64,000 nucleotides of DNA from Halocatena pleomorpha (GTDB taxonomy: Archaea > Halobacteriota > Halobacteria > Halobacteriales > Haloarculaceae), in contig NZ_RRCH01000003.1 of NCBI RefSeq assembly GCF_003862495.1, forward strand, positions 403,096 through 467,095, written 5' to 3'. The position numbers and the translations under genes are program-made. Every line of letters starts with the position of its first letter. Positions within the stretch are counted from its first letter, which is position 1. Below the pieces are notes generated by a model. That model did not search any database. It was not told the origin of the DNA and worked only from the letters and a program-made list of their open reading frames with translations. Positions 54,983 to 64,000 of this stretch are shown here, one piece after another.

Positions 54983-55624
54983 TCAAACGTATCTTATAAT
55001 CGATTCTACCAATTTATTCTCAGCTCGCCGGAGATGTTCCTCAGCCGTCCGTCGATCGACGCCGGTGTGGTCTGCGATCGCTTGCGTCGTCGTCTCGCGC
55101 GGAATTCGGTAGTAGCCGTGTTCATAGGCCACCGAAAGCGTATTTCGCTGGCGCTCTGTGAGTTCGGGAACGATCTCCTCGAACGGTGGCGACGGCGACG
55201 GTGAGACGACCTCGGCGGCGCGTTTCGATTCGACGGTCACCGGCACGTCATCGGTCACGAGCTCTCGGTAGCACGCGGTGAGTGATCCCGAATCGAGCGC
55301 GAGCACGCGACACTGTTTCATCCCTGCTTCGTACCGCAACGGGGGCAACAACAAGCAGTTGTGGCGATCGAAATACGGATCGATCGTCTCCGTTCCGTGT
55401 TCAGCTAAACAGTGTTCGGTGACGATGATCGCCGCCGTGTCGTGCGCGATGGAATCGCTGACGCCGACCGCCGACTCAACCCGACGCAGGACTGACTCGG
55501 ACGGACCGACGACCGACAGTAGATCCCGCTGTTCGGCACACCAGAGTTCGATCCGTGCGTCCGTCTCGGCTGTCGCCTCCGCATACGCACCGTCTCCGTC
55601 GACGCTGATGATTGCCTCGTGCAT
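54983..55624 (-). CDS. HTH_10 (Bat-type) transcriptional regulator of the hut operon
   Basis: A 213-residue regulator. The C-terminal approximately 55 residues form the bacterio-opsin-activator helix-turn-helix ([38 protein letters not shown]). The N-terminal part (about 1-145) is an alpha-beta sensor region of unknown ligand. It diverges from hutU with only 72 bases between starts, and both promoters appear to share the TATA sequence, so it very probably controls histidine degradation. Whether it activates or represses is unknown. Confidence 0.87.
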   Translation of the reverse strand: MHEAIISVDGDGAYAEATAETDARIELWCAEQRDLLSVVGPSESVLRRVESAVGVSDSIAHDTAAIIVTEHCLAEHGTETIDPYFDRHNCLLLPPLRYEAGMKQCRVLALDSGSLTACYRELVTDDVPVTVESKRAAEVVSPSPSPPFEEIVPELTERQRNTLSVAYEHGYYRIPRETTTQAIADHTGVDRRTAEEHLRRAENKLVESIIRYV

Positions 55625-55640
55625 AGTTGGGATACGACGC

Positions 55641-55650
55641 CAGTATTAAA
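55641..55650. promoter_or_regulatory. Shared TATA box of the divergent hut promoters
   Basis: AGTATTAAAA can serve both directions. It is about 22 bases before the regulator ATG (leaderless) and about 50 before hutU. Two genes reading from one TATA region would be mutually exclusive or jointly regulated. Confidence 0.5.
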
Positions 55651-55652
55651 AT

Positions 55653-55670
55653 CACCCTCCTTACGGAGGG
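55653..55670 (+). promoter_or_regulatory. Palindromic operator candidate between TATA and hutU start
   Basis: ACCCTCC-TTAC-GGAGGGT has perfect seven-base arms. It begins two bases after the TATA box and covers the predicted hutU transcription start, the classical place for an archaeal repressor. It could alternatively form a hairpin in the 5' leader. Confidence 0.55.
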
Positions 55671-55696
55671 TTGACACTCGTGTGACTCTATGGCGT

Positions 55697-57475
55697 ATGA
55701 ACAGAGATATGGGAAATGATCCAACCGAGGGTCTGATCGGTGAACCGAGTGAACAGTGGCAGGAGTACCGGGGTGCGCCGACAGGGACGGAGATCGAATG
55801 CAAGGGGTGGCGACAAGAAGCAGCATTACGGCTGTTGAACAACAATCTCGATCCAGAGGTCGCAGAGCGACCGGAGGATCTCGTAGTGTACGGCGGAACC
55901 GGACGGGCCGCCCGTAGCTGGGCCGCCTACGACGCGCTGGTTGACGAACTCCGTGAACTCAACGACGCGGAAACGCTGTTAGTCCAGTCAGGCAAACCCG
56001 TCGGTCGGTTTCGCACGCACGAACGAGCGCCTCGGGTGTTGATCGCCAACTCGAATCTCGTCGGAAAGTGGGACACGTGGGAGCAGTTCCACGAACTAGA
56101 GGCGGAGGGACTGATCATGTACGGGCAGATGACGGCTGGATCGTGGGCGTACATCGGAACCCAAGGAATCATTCAAGGAACCTACGAGACGCTCGCGGAG
56201 TTGGCCCGTCAGCAGTACGACAGTGATCTCCGGGGACGGATCGTTGCGACGGGTGGACTCGGCGGAATGGGTGGCGCACAACCGCTTGCTGTGACCATGA
56301 ACAATGGGGTCTGTGTCGCGGCCGAAGTCGATGAAAGCCGTATCGATCGGCGGATCGACACCGGCTACTGCATGGAGAAAACAGATGATCTCGACGCTGC
56401 GATTGACCGGGCACAACGCGCCGCCGACGCGGGCGAACCGTACAGCGTCGGCGTCCACACGAACGCCGCAGACATGCTCGAAGCGATGGCCGACCAGGGC
56501 TTTGTTCCCGATGTCGTCACTGATCAGACGAGCGCCCACGACGAACTGAACGGCTACTACCCCAGTGGGTACACAGTCGAGGACGCCGACGCGCTTCGAG
56601 AGGACGATCCGGAGGCGTACGTCGAGCAATCGCTCAACACAATGGAACGGCACGTCAGTGCCATCCTCAGACTCCAGTCAGAGGGTGCTGTCGTGTTCGA
56701 GTACGGCAACAACATCCGTGGGCAGGTCGATGAACACCGATGGCACGACGGAGCAGCCGAGTGGGCCTCCGAAGCGGAGACACCACTGACGCCGTTCGAT
56801 TTCCCAGGATTTGTTCCGGCGTACATCCGTCCGCTGTTCTGTCAGGGAAAGGGCCCGTTCCGGTGGATCGCGCTGTCAGGAAAGCCCGAGGACATCCACA
56901 GAACCGACGAAGCGGTGCTCGATCTGTTTCCGGACAAAGAGCACCTTCACCGGTGGATCGAGCTCGCTGCTGAGCGGGTCGAATTCCAAGGACTGCCGAG
57001 CCGGGTGTGTTGGCTCGGCTACCGAACGGACGAGGAGGGACACACCGAACGCGCGCGGTTCGCGCTTCGGATCAACGAACTCGTCGCTGACGGCGAGATC
57101 GAGGCACCGATCGTCGTAACTCGGGATCACTTGGACGCAGGTAGTGTCGCCAGCCCGAACCGTGAAACCGAAGCCATGCGTGATGGCAGCGACGCGATTG
57201 CTGACTGGCCGATACTGAACGCGCTGTGTAACTGTGCTGCCGGCGCTGACATCGTGAGTGTTCACGACGGCGGGGGCGTTGGTATCGGAAACGCCGTCCA
57301 CGCCAACAATCACGTCGTGCTTGACGGCACTGACCGCGCGGCGGAAACTGCCCGACGCGTGTTCACGACCGATCCCGGGATGGGGATCATCAGACACGCC
57401 GACGCGGGGTATGAGGCGGCAATCGAGGAAGCGACCCGGTCAGACGTTCACATCCCGTTGGAGACTGAGCGATGA
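55697..57475 (+). CDS. hutU: Urocanate hydratase
   Basis: A 592-residue NAD-dependent enzyme converting urocanate to imidazolonepropionate. Family segments are [52 protein letters not shown] and [36 protein letters not shown] near the C-terminus is also conserved. Another ATG four codons downstream is possible. First gene of a coupled four-gene operon; the next start overlaps its stop by four bases. Confidence 0.96.
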   Translation: MNRDMGNDPTEGLIGEPSEQWQEYRGAPTGTEIECKGWRQEAALRLLNNNLDPEVAERPEDLVVYGGTGRAARSWAAYDALVDELRELNDAETLLVQSGKPVGRFRTHERAPRVLIANSNLVGKWDTWEQFHELEAEGLIMYGQMTAGSWAYIGTQGIIQGTYETLAELARQQYDSDLRGRIVATGGLGGMGGAQPLAVTMNNGVCVAAEVDESRIDRRIDTGYCMEKTDDLDAAIDRAQRAADAGEPYSVGVHTNAADMLEAMADQGFVPDVVTDQTSAHDELNGYYPSGYTVEDADALREDDPEAYVEQSLNTMERHVSAILRLQSEGAVVFEYGNNIRGQVDEHRWHDGAAEWASEAETPLTPFDFPGFVPAYIRPLFCQGKGPFRWIALSGKPEDIHRTDEAVLDLFPDKEHLHRWIELAAERVEFQGLPSRVCWLGYRTDEEGHTERARFALRINELVADGEIEAPIVVTRDHLDAGSVASPNRETEAMRDGSDAIADWPILNALCNCAAGADIVSVHDGGGVGIGNAVHANNHVVLDGTDRAAETARRVFTTDPGMGIIRHADAGYEAAIEEATRSDVHIPLETER

Positions 57476-58401
57476 CTGAGACCGATCTCACCACTCAGTT
57501 CGACTGGCACGGCTCCTCGGCGGATCCGAACGATGAACAGTTCGGAGACGTTACCGAACCGACGACGCCCGCTGTGGCAGCCACGTACGAGGCTGTGATG
57601 CTCGGTGAGCCGACGGATCGGGCCGTCATCGGACGGGACGGAGCGCGAAACGGACCAGCCCACCTCCGTTCGGCGTTGAACGAAACGAAAACCCATCATC
57701 TCACCCATGGGCCCGTCGGTCCGGTCGGTGATCTCGGTGACGTTCAGTTTTCCGAGTCGGCGGACGCGACGGCCAGACAGCAAGCCGTCGCAGCGATCAC
57801 AGAAGACATTCACGCGCTTGACGCGCGCCCGGTGTTTCTCGGCGGCGATAACTCACTCACCTATCCCAACGCGCGCCCGCTGCTGGCGTCCGGCTCGCTC
57901 GGGATCGTGAGTTTCGACGCCCACTTCGACTGTCGTGACGGCGCACCGTCGAGTGGCACGCCGTACCGTCAGCTGTTTGAGGACGGACTCGACGCGTTTG
58001 CTGTTGTGGGTGCGCGTCACTTCGAGAACACCACCACCTACGCCGACTATCTCGACGGACGAGGCACCGTCGTGACCGCCGAGGACGTCGGAACGGATCT
58101 ACAGGCGGCTGCACGAACTGCTATCGGTGCGGTGGCTGACGCAGAGCAACTGTACGTCAGCCTCGATCTCGACGTGTTGGACGCCACGGCCGCCCCGGGG
58201 GTGAGCGCGCCGACGCCCGGCGGACTCACGACCCGCGAACTGTACCGGCTGCTCGGAATGATCGCAAACGACGGGCGCGTCGCAGGGTTCGAAGTCGTCG
58301 AGTGCGCACCGCCGCTTGATCAGGATGATCGAACAGCTGTTGCTGGCGCGCGCGCGATCGCTCACGTTCTGAGCGCCTGGACCACGGAGGACACGACATG
58401 A
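57472..58401 (+). CDS. hutG: Formimidoylglutamase
   Basis: A 309-residue ureohydrolase-fold enzyme that splits N-formimidoyl-L-glutamate to glutamate and formamide. Metal-site motifs are SFDAHFDCR and [16 protein letters not shown]. In the first motif, GGDNS, Asn127 stands where arginases have a manganese-ligand His; I cannot tell whether this is normal for this subgroup. Start and stop overlap its neighbours by four bases (ATGA). Confidence 0.94.
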   Translation: MTETDLTTQFDWHGSSADPNDEQFGDVTEPTTPAVAATYEAVMLGEPTDRAVIGRDGARNGPAHLRSALNETKTHHLTHGPVGPVGDLGDVQFSESADATARQQAVAAITEDIHALDARPVFLGGDNSLTYPNARPLLASGSLGIVSFDAHFDCRDGAPSSGTPYRQLFEDGLDAFAVVGARHFENTTTYADYLDGRGTVVTAEDVGTDLQAAARTAIGAVADAEQLYVSLDLDVLDATAAPGVSAPTPGGLTTRELYRLLGMIANDGRVAGFEVVECAPPLDQDDRTAVAGARAIAHVLSAWTTEDTT

Positions 58402-59621
58402 CACAAACCATCATTTACGAGGCAAGCGAAATCGTCGTTGGACCGGGAGAGAACGGTCTCGATCGGGTAGACGGTGGTGCGATCGCAGTGGAGGACGGGA
58501 CGGTCGCCGCGGTCGGCCCGACTGAGGAGATAACGCGGGCGTATCCGCCAGAGAACGCGGTGCGAGCCATCGACGCGAGCGGACAAGCGGTGATTCCGGG
58601 CTTTGTGGATTCACACACCCACGCGCTGTTCGCTGGCGATCGCTCAGACGAATTCGAAGCGAAGCTCCGCGGTGTGTCTTATCAGGAGATCCTCGACGAG
58701 GGCGGAGGAATCCTCAGGACAGTTCAGGCGACCAGAAACGCGAGCGAAGCGGAGCTGCTCGACCGACTGTTGGGACAGCTCGACGCGATGCTCGCCCACG
58801 GAACCACTACCGTAGAAATAAAATCCGGCTACGGGTTAGATTCCGAGACGGAACTCCGGATGCTCTCAGTGATCAAGCGCGCCGACGACACCCATCCGGT
58901 CGATATAGTACCGGCGTACATGGGTGCCCACGCAGTGCCTGAGGGCCGGACCACAGACGACTACGTCAAAGCGGTCGTCACCGAACAGTTGCCGGCCGTC
59001 GAGCGTCAGGGGATCGCTGAGTTCTGTGACGTGTTCTGTGAGGAGGGTGTGTTCGATGTCGAGCAGTCGCGTCGGGTGCTCACCGCCGGAGCGGAGCACG
59101 GACTCACGCCGAAAGTTCACGCCGAGGAGTTCGTTCGACTGGGCGGCGCGCAGCTGGCCGCTGAACTCGGTGCGACAAGCGCGGATCACCTTTTGCACGC
59201 CGAACAAGTGGACATCGACGCGCTCAACGCGTCGGGGGTGACACCCGTTCTGTTGCCGGGTACTGCGTTTTCGCTCGGTGCCGAATACGCTGATGCACGC
59301 GCGTTTATCGATCGGGGTGCGTCCGTCGCACTCGCCTCCGATTTCAATCCAAACTGTCATTCACCGAGCATGGGATTTGCCGTCGCACTCGGTTGTCTTG
59401 AAATGGAAATGACGCCGGCTGAGGCACTCGGGGCCGCCACCCACGGCGGTGCCAGTGCACTCAACCGGTCCGATAGCGGTCTCGGGACGCTCCATCCGGG
59501 CGCGCCAGCCGATCTCTGCCTGATCGACGCTCCGAGCCACGTTCATATTCCCTACACGTTCGGCATCAACCTCGTTGATACCGTACTGAAAGCCGGGGAG
59601 GTGGTGAGCGATGGTCGTTGA
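58398..59621 (+). CDS. hutI: Imidazolonepropionase
   Basis: A 407-residue amidohydrolase converting imidazolonepropionate to formimidoylglutamate. The metal motif is DSHTHALFAG, with further ligands in EIKSGYGL, KVHAEEF and ASDFNPN. The length is normal. It overlaps hutG by four bases and hutH by 11 bases, which signals translational coupling. Confidence 0.95.
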   Translation: MTQTIIYEASEIVVGPGENGLDRVDGGAIAVEDGTVAAVGPTEEITRAYPPENAVRAIDASGQAVIPGFVDSHTHALFAGDRSDEFEAKLRGVSYQEILDEGGGILRTVQATRNASEAELLDRLLGQLDAMLAHGTTTVEIKSGYGLDSETELRMLSVIKRADDTHPVDIVPAYMGAHAVPEGRTTDDYVKAVVTEQLPAVERQGIAEFCDVFCEEGVFDVEQSRRVLTAGAEHGLTPKVHAEEFVRLGGAQLAAELGATSADHLLHAEQVDIDALNASGVTPVLLPGTAFSLGAEYADARAFIDRGASVALASDFNPNCHSPSMGFAVALGCLEMEMTPAEALGAATHGGASALNRSDSGLGTLHPGAPADLCLIDAPSHVHIPYTFGINLVDTVLKAGEVVSDGR

Positions 59622-61170
59622 ACTCGATGGGCATTCCTTGACCCCCGAGGGCGTCGCGGCCGTCGCCCGCGACGACGAGCCAGTGGTCGTCACCGACGAC
59701 GCTTGGAAGGCGGTTCGCACGTCGCGCGCCCGCGTCGAGGCTGTCGTTGCGGAAGATGAGCCGGTGTATGGGTTGAATACGGGGTTCGGACAGCTTGTCA
59801 CCGAACGGATCCCTGCGGAAGACCTCTCTCACCTCCAGATGAATCTGCTCCGGAGTCACGCCTCTGGAAGCGGCCGGGAGCTGACCCAAACCGAAGTTCG
59901 GGCGCTGATGGTGACGCGGCTCAATGCGCTGGTGAAAGGATACTCCGGGATCCGCGAGCGCGTTGTCGAGCATCTCGTGACGCTGCTGAACGAGGGAATC
60001 CATCCAGTTGTCAAATCTCGGGGCAGTCTCGGCGCGAGCGGCGACCTCGCCCCGCTCGCACACATGGCGCTTGTGCTCATCGGTGAGGGTCACGCCGTTG
60101 TGGACGGAACCCGTTGCTCCGGAACGCAGGCGTTGGCAGAGGCCGATCTCGATCCGCTGACGCTCCGCGCCAAGGAAGGGTTGGCGCTCATCAACGGCAC
60201 ACAGCTCACTGTCGGTCTGGGGGCACTCGCTGTAGTGGACGCAGAGCGGACGGTCGACAGCGCTGATGTTGCTGGCGCGCTCACCACGGAGGTGACGATG
60301 GGGACGACAGCGTCGTGTGACCCCGCAATCCAGAACGTGCGGGCCCATACGGGCCAGTCGGTCAGTGCAGCAAACGTCCGTGCGCTCACTGCCGGCTCGG
60401 AGATCGTCGAATCACACCGCAACTGTGACCGGGTGCAAGACGCCTACTCTATTCGCTGTCTGCCACAGGTCCACGGCGCGGTCCGTGACGCCATTGCCCA
60501 TCTCCGGGAGGCGGTGGAAGTGGAACTCAACAGCGCGACGGACAACCCGCTGATCTTCTCGGCCGCTGATACTGACGACCGGGCCAGTGGCACCGAGTCT
60601 GTCGGCGTCATCTCTGGGGGCAACTTCCATGGCGAACCCCTCGCTTTGCGGCTGGATTACGTTCGGACCGCGTTAACGGAGCTGGCCGCTATCTGTGAAC
60701 GCCGCGTCGACCGGATCCTCAATCCGAACATCCAAGAGGAGCATCTGCCCCCGTTTCTCACCGAGAACAGCGGGCTGCAGTCGGGCTGTATGATCGCTCA
60801 GTACACCGCTGCCGCTCTGCTGAACGAGAACCGGTCGTTGGGCGCGGCCTCGACCGACACCACACCTGTCAGCGGCGGTCAGGAGGATCACGTGAGCATG
60901 AGCGCACAAGCCGCGCTCAACGCCCGTCGTGTGCTCGAAAACACGGCTCGCATCGTTGCCGTGGAGTTGCTCTGTGGCGCACAAGCGCTCGAATTCGTCG
61001 AGGGTCTCACACCCGGCGACGGCACACAACAGGCGTACGATCACGTCCGAGAGCGAGTGGAGCCACTCACGAACGACCGTCCGCTCTCCGGAGAGATCGA
61101 GACACTCGGGAAATCTGTCCGCTCTGGGGCGCTCACTGCAGCCGTCGCTGAGCATCTCTCCGAGGAGTAA
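59611..61170 (+). CDS. hutH: Histidine ammonia-lyase
   Basis: A 519-residue enzyme that deaminates L-histidine to urocanate. The self-processing MIO triad is Ala142-Ser143-Gly144 (GASGDLAPLAH), at the same numbers as in the Pseudomonas enzyme. YGLNTGFG, NCDRVQDAYSIRC and QEDHVSMSAQA are intact. Last gene of the operon; its start lies inside the end of hutI. The order hutU-G-I-H is typical of haloarchaea. Confidence 0.96.
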   Translation: MVVELDGHSLTPEGVAAVARDDEPVVVTDDAWKAVRTSRARVEAVVAEDEPVYGLNTGFGQLVTERIPAEDLSHLQMNLLRSHASGSGRELTQTEVRALMVTRLNALVKGYSGIRERVVEHLVTLLNEGIHPVVKSRGSLGASGDLAPLAHMALVLIGEGHAVVDGTRCSGTQALAEADLDPLTLRAKEGLALINGTQLTVGLGALAVVDAERTVDSADVAGALTTEVTMGTTASCDPAIQNVRAHTGQSVSAANVRALTAGSEIVESHRNCDRVQDAYSIRCLPQVHGAVRDAIAHLREAVEVELNSATDNPLIFSAADTDDRASGTESVGVISGGNFHGEPLALRLDYVRTALTELAAICERRVDRILNPNIQEEHLPPFLTENSGLQSGCMIAQYTAAALLNENRSLGAASTDTTPVSGGQEDHVSMSAQAALNARRVLENTARIVAVELLCGAQALEFVEGLTPGDGTQQAYDHVRERVEPLTNDRPLSGEIETLGKSVRSGALTAAVAEHLSEE

Positions 61171-61269
61171 GAACTCGCTCACAGGACAACGCAGTCCGGA
61201 TCGGGAACTGATACACACTGTTGATCGGTGGTGATGCGGGTTCCCGATTCGGCGCGAACTGCTCCTCGG

Positions 61270-61458
61270 ATGAAACCCTCCTTTCCCCTGCCCGAAGCAG
61301 CATCACTCATTCTGGTGTTGACCGGCGGTCTTCTCGCAGCCTTCGGTGGGTTCACGATCGTCCTCCCGATCGACGACGTGGAACGGAAATCGATCGGGTT
61401 GTTCGTCATGGGAACGCTGCTATCGGGCGTCGGAATGACGGTCGTGCTACAGTTGTGA
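61270..61458 (+). CDS. Small two-span membrane protein
   Basis: A 62-residue protein with two hydrophobic helices (about 8-28 and 40-60) linked by an IDDVERKS loop. It is not a recognised family. The ATG opening MKPSFPLPEAAS is used because the 14 upstream codons do not look like protein. It lies 99 bases after hutH and may be a separate transcript. Confidence 0.6.
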   Translation: MKPSFPLPEAASLILVLTGGLLAAFGGFTIVLPIDDVERKSIGLFVMGTLLSGVGMTVVLQL

Positions 61459-61570
61459 AACGTATCCGTCGTTTCTCGCCACGGGAACGACAATAATCCA
61501 GATAATACTGTTTTAGGGGATTAGCTACGATTGTAGAAACGTTAAAACGGTTCCGTACGGAGATTCACGC

Positions 61571-62866
61571 GTGAATCACAACGATCGGGCGATCACTGGG
61601 TTGGTAATGCTGGCACACGCGATGGTCCACATCTATGAGTTCGTGCTGCCGGTGTTCATTCCGATCTGGTTGGTGCAGTTCGGGACGACGGAGGCGATCG
61701 TGGGGACCGCCGTCGGGATCGGGACAGCGCTGTTCGGGATGGGTGCGCCGCTTGCCGGCGTGTTAACTGACCGTCGGGGGTCGAAGCCGCTCATCCTCGC
61801 GTCCTTGCTTGGGATGGGCGTGTCGTTCGTGCTGTTAGGCGCATCCGGAGCGATCACCGGTCTCGTCGGTCTCGACCAGATCACGGCGTTCGGAAGCCAA
61901 CTGTCGGCAGAGATCCTCGTCGTGACGATCGCGCTCGTTGTATGGGGGATCGCGGCGAGCCTCTATCATCCGGCGGGGCTGTCGCTCATCACACGCGGTG
62001 TTCACGAGCGCGGAACCGCCTTCGCGTACCACGGAACAGCGGGCAACGTGGGAACGGCCGTCGGGCCGCTTCTCGCCACGATTCTGCTGTTTTTCCTCAG
62101 CGACGCGTGGCACGTTGTCGCACTGATACTGGCACTGCCCGCGCTGGTCGGCGTGGCCGTCGCGCTTCGTATCGATGTGAATGAGATGGCGGCCGTCTCA
62201 CCAGCTACCGATGGGGGCACAAGCCCCGAGAAGACGCCCGGAATCTCGTCGTTCTCGGAGTTTCTGACCCAATCGAGCGCGCTACTCGTGGGGGCGTTTC
62301 TCGTCGTGTTCTGTCTCATGATGCTGTCGGGGCTGTACTACCGTGGGATACTCACCTTCCTCCCGGCAGTCCTCGGGGAAATCGACACTATCACGCCGGT
62401 CGAGTTCTACGGACGAACGATCGAGCCGTCGAACTACCTGTATACGGGCCTGCTCGCGGCAGGCGTCGGCGGGCAGTACGTGGGTGGGAAGCTCACCGAC
62501 CGAATCCGCCTCGAAGTCGGGTTAGCCGGGGGATACGGGGCGCTCGTGGTGCTTGCGCTCCTCTTTCGACCAGTCGTTGCGATCGGGCTCGCGCCGTTGC
62601 TGGTGTTGTTGGCGGTGCTCGGCTTCTGTCTCTTTTTCGTCCAGCCGTTCTACCAAGCGGCCGTCGCGAAGTACACCCCGGCGTCCTTGCGCGGACTATC
62701 GTACGGATACACGTACCTCGGCGTGTTTGGCGTCGGCGCACTCGGCACTCCCCTCGCTGGCGTCGCGCTCACGTATTTCCCCCCGTGGGCGTTGTTCGTC
62801 ATCCTCGCCGGAATCGCCGTGGTCGCCAGCGGACTCGGACTGTTTCTCTACCGACAAAACGGGTGA
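61571..62866 (+). CDS. Major facilitator superfamily transporter
   Basis: A 431-residue transporter with about 12 hydrophobic helices. The loop after helix 2 has LTDRRGSKPL and the symmetrical one GKLTDRIRLE in the second half, both MFS motif-A variants. PAGLSLITRGVHERGTAFAYHGTAGNVG is in the first half. GTG start. Substrate unknown; its position after the hut operon makes an amino-acid or urocanate-related role possible, but nothing in the sequence shows it. Confidence 0.88.
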   Translation: MNHNDRAITGLVMLAHAMVHIYEFVLPVFIPIWLVQFGTTEAIVGTAVGIGTALFGMGAPLAGVLTDRRGSKPLILASLLGMGVSFVLLGASGAITGLVGLDQITAFGSQLSAEILVVTIALVVWGIAASLYHPAGLSLITRGVHERGTAFAYHGTAGNVGTAVGPLLATILLFFLSDAWHVVALILALPALVGVAVALRIDVNEMAAVSPATDGGTSPEKTPGISSFSEFLTQSSALLVGAFLVVFCLMMLSGLYYRGILTFLPAVLGEIDTITPVEFYGRTIEPSNYLYTGLLAAGVGGQYVGGKLTDRIRLEVGLAGGYGALVVLALLFRPVVAIGLAPLLVLLAVLGFCLFFVQPFYQAAVAKYTPASLRGLSYGYTYLGVFGVGALGTPLAGVALTYFPPWALFVILAGIAVVASGLGLFLYRQNG

Positions 62867-63038
62867 TCTGCTGAACAGTGCTCACAATGAGCAGTTGGTT
62901 CGACTGACAGCCGGAACGCCATCTATTTCTAAGCGGAGAGACAGACAAAACGTCTAGTCGCGTGGTTTGACGAACTCGCAATGTACGTATTATTTGCGGG
63001 GAAACCGAACCACGCGGCTGCAGCGTCGTGATCAACCT

Positions 63039-63293
63039 ATGGCACAAGACACAGACATTAAAGACATGTTCAATCACCTGTGCTGGTACCTTTGTGACAG
63101 CCGGGAGCGATTCGTCCCGCCGGAGGAAACAGCGGTCAAATCACTGGCCGATCGAGACACCACCGAGTTGGAAGAAGCCGAATCCCGAGGGTACCACCGA
63201 GGATCGCTGGCACAGTTTGATGGCGTCATTGACTTTATCTTGGATCAAGCAGAAACCCCCGTCGTTCACGGCGGGGTTGAATGCAACACTTAG
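63039..63293 (+). CDS. Small helical protein with IS-derived C-terminus
   Basis: An 84-residue cytoplasmic protein of unknown family, mostly helical and acidic (DMFNHLCWYLCDSRERF; LADRDTTELEEAESRGYH). The final approximately 14 residues (from AETPVVHGG) are encoded inside the hairpin at the left end of the IS605-type element, so the original C-terminus was probably replaced when the element inserted. The ATG is preceded by GTGATC. It may be a truncated but still expressed protein. Confidence 0.6.
   Translation: MAQDTDIKDMFNHLCWYLCDSRERFVPPEETAVKSLADRDTTELEEAESRGYHRGSLAQFDGVIDFILDQAETPVVHGGVECNT
63257..63276 (+). repeat. Left-end hairpin of the IS605-family element
   Basis: Eight-base arms with one G-T wobble and a TTCA loop. 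IS200/IS605 transposases recognise such subterminal hairpins. Confidence 0.6.
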
Positions 63294-63305
63294 CTGTCTG
63301 CCCCT

Positions 63306-63440
63306 CTACAGCGGTCCCTCGGTGTCCAACGCTTTTGCTCCCTGAATGACGAGTCCGCGCCACGTCAGGCCGTGTGCTTCTTTCACTTCGCTTAGTCGGT
63401 CGTACTCTTCGTCGCTCACTTCGATGTTTAGGTTTCGCAT
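63306..63440 (-). CDS. Ribbon-helix-helix small protein of the IS605-family element
   Basis: A 44-residue protein, MRNLNIEVSDEEYDRLSEVK at the start then a TWRGLVIQGAKAL helix. This is the strand-helix-helix pattern of CopG/MetJ-type repressors. It diverges from tnpB with 55 bases between starts, and a perfect 15-base palindrome touches its ATG, so it probably represses itself and perhaps tnpB. Similar small genes accompany haloarchaeal IS605-type elements, by recollection. Confidence 0.7.
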   Translation of the reverse strand: MRNLNIEVSDEEYDRLSEVKEAHGLTWRGLVIQGAKALDTEGPL

Positions 63441-63455
63441 CGCTATTTAATAGCG
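63441..63455. promoter_or_regulatory. Palindrome between the RHH gene and tnpB
   Basis: CGCTATT-T-AATAGCG is a perfect inverted repeat directly adjoining the RHH ATG. It is a likely operator for the small repressor. Confidence 0.55.
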
Positions 63456-63495
63456 ATTCAATAGTCTTAACTTGCATGGATTCCTTGGTACTGGT

Positions 63496-64000
63496 GTGAC
63501 CGCGCCCGCCACGAAAACGCTCCAAGCCACGCTCGCGCCACCAACGGCGCACAAAGAGCACCGCCTTCAGCGTACCGTGGCGACGTACCGACGCGCACTG
63601 TCGGAAGCGTTCGATTCCGGTGCGGATACGCAGTCAGCGGTCAACAATGTTGTCACGCCCTACAACCTGACAGGACACGCCAAAAACGCACTCAAGAGTT
63701 ACGTCCCGAAGCTCCGGAAAACGTACAACGCCGAGGAGTTGGACGACGGCCACCCCGTCCGATTCACGAATCAGGGGTGGCGTCTCGACCACTCCGAAGA
63801 TAGAACACATGAGTTCTGTTGGCGCGTTCCCCAAGCCGGACGTGGGAACGCCTTCTGGATTCCACTCCGGATCAACCCCGCCCAGGAATCGCTCTGGGCG
63901 GACTTGCTCGACGGCGACGTCTCGGTCGGTGAGTTCCGACTGCAAGAACACCGAACAAACTGGGTCTTGCACGTCACCGTCGAGTACGAAGTCGCGGAAC
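63496..64000 (+). CDS. tnpB: TnpB-type RNA-guided nuclease, N-terminal part
   Basis: The first 168 residues of a TnpB (OrfB) protein; the RuvC and zinc-ribbon parts lie beyond the window. KTLQATLAPPTAHKEHRLQR, TYRRALSEAFDSGADTQSAV and VTPYNLTGHAKNALKSYVPK are typical of haloarchaeal TnpB N-termini, followed by the beta-rich WED-like region (FWIPLRINP; FRLQEHRTNWVLHVTVE). The start is GTG. TnpB is guided by RNA from the element's right end and helps the element persist. Confidence 0.85.
   Translation, partial: MTAPATKTLQATLAPPTAHKEHRLQRTVATYRRALSEAFDSGADTQSAVNNVVTPYNLTGHAKNALKSYVPKLRKTYNAEELDDGHPVRFTNQGWRLDHSEDRTHEFCWRVPQAGRGNAFWIPLRINPAQESLWADLLDGDVSVGEFRLQEHRTNWVLHVTVEYEVAE

Larger units (their letters stand above)
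63250..64000 (+). mobile_element. IS605-family element, left part
   Basis: The element starts near the hairpin CCCCGTCG-TTCA-CGGCGGGG, contains a divergent ribbon-helix-helix gene and the first half of tnpB, and continues beyond the window. The exact left boundary cannot be fixed because IS605 elements make no target duplication. No tnpA (Y1 transposase) is seen in this part. Confidence 0.65.

Noticed and set aside
1..64000. CRISPR arrays, tRNA and rRNA genes
   Set aside because: No regularly spaced repeats, no cloverleaf with the conserved T-loop sequence in the larger gaps, and no rRNA sequence were recognised by reading; a dedicated scan was not possible.

Overview
The window is chromosomal or megaplasmid DNA from a halophilic archaeon (class Halobacteria). 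Evidence: strongly acidic proteins throughout, moderately GC-rich coding DNA with AT-rich promoter gaps, archaeal TATA boxes about 25-30 bp before many start codons (leaderless transcripts), Tat-type lipoprotein signals (RR..L plus lipobox Cys), and haloarchaeal families such as DUF5789, DUF7557, the DnaJ-ferredoxin fusion Fer and HTH_10 (Bat-type) regulators. The genus cannot be resolved from sequence alone.

Layout. 1-10.6 kb: housekeeping and stress genes, namely an FAD oxidoreductase cut by the window edge, an F420-dependent oxidoreductase, DUF2071, DUF892 ferritin-like, DUF5789, rubredoxin-like and CBS proteins, an sdhB without its partner subunits, a PAC2 protein, manganese catalase, a 15-cysteine DUF326 copper-binding protein and a two-domain VOC ring-cleaving dioxygenase. 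11.5-31 kb: a hemicellulose/pentose region. It holds a GH3 glycosidase, a GH67 alpha-glucuronidase with all three catalytic acids, a Dpp/Opp-type ABC importer whose two ATPases are fused, D-xylose dehydrogenase (XacA-like), a FAH-type dehydratase (XacE-like), 2,5-dioxovalerate dehydrogenase (XacF-like), an IclR regulator (XacR-like) and a lipid-anchored polysaccharide-deacetylase-like protein. Together they suggest uptake of glucuronoxylan fragments, cytoplasmic hydrolysis, and oxidative xylose breakdown to 2-oxoglutarate. 31.1-36.7 kb: a PadR regulator, a transposon scar, a DUF7557 antitoxin-like gene and a pstSCAB phosphate importer without phoU. 37-45.6 kb: an ABC-2 exporter, a winged-helix regulator, Fer, PurU, CofH (F420 synthesis), a rhomboid protease, a second transposon scar, a surface protein and a GNAT enzyme.

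45.9-53.9 kb looks like an L-rhamnose (deoxy-sugar) cluster: IclR regulator, FAH-type 2,4-diketo-3-deoxy-sugar-acid hydrolase, LutC-like and LutB/A-like proteins for lactate oxidation, an F420-type LLM oxidoreductase, an L-rhamnonate-dehydratase-like enolase-superfamily enzyme, a COG3618 lactonase and an L-rhamnose mutarotase. The diketo-hydrolase route ends in pyruvate plus L-lactate, which explains the Lut genes. No SDR dehydrogenase is present, so the F420 enzyme is a candidate for one of the missing oxidation steps.

55-61.2 kb is a tightly overlapping histidine-degradation operon hutUGIH with a divergent HTH_10 regulator. 61.3-63.3 kb has a small membrane protein, an MFS transporter and a small gene whose 3' end runs into an IS605-family element. 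That element (LE hairpin, divergent ribbon-helix-helix gene, tnpB) continues beyond the window. I saw no tRNA, rRNA or CRISPR. Several near-perfect palindromes sit on or next to predicted TATA boxes and are the main regulatory observations.
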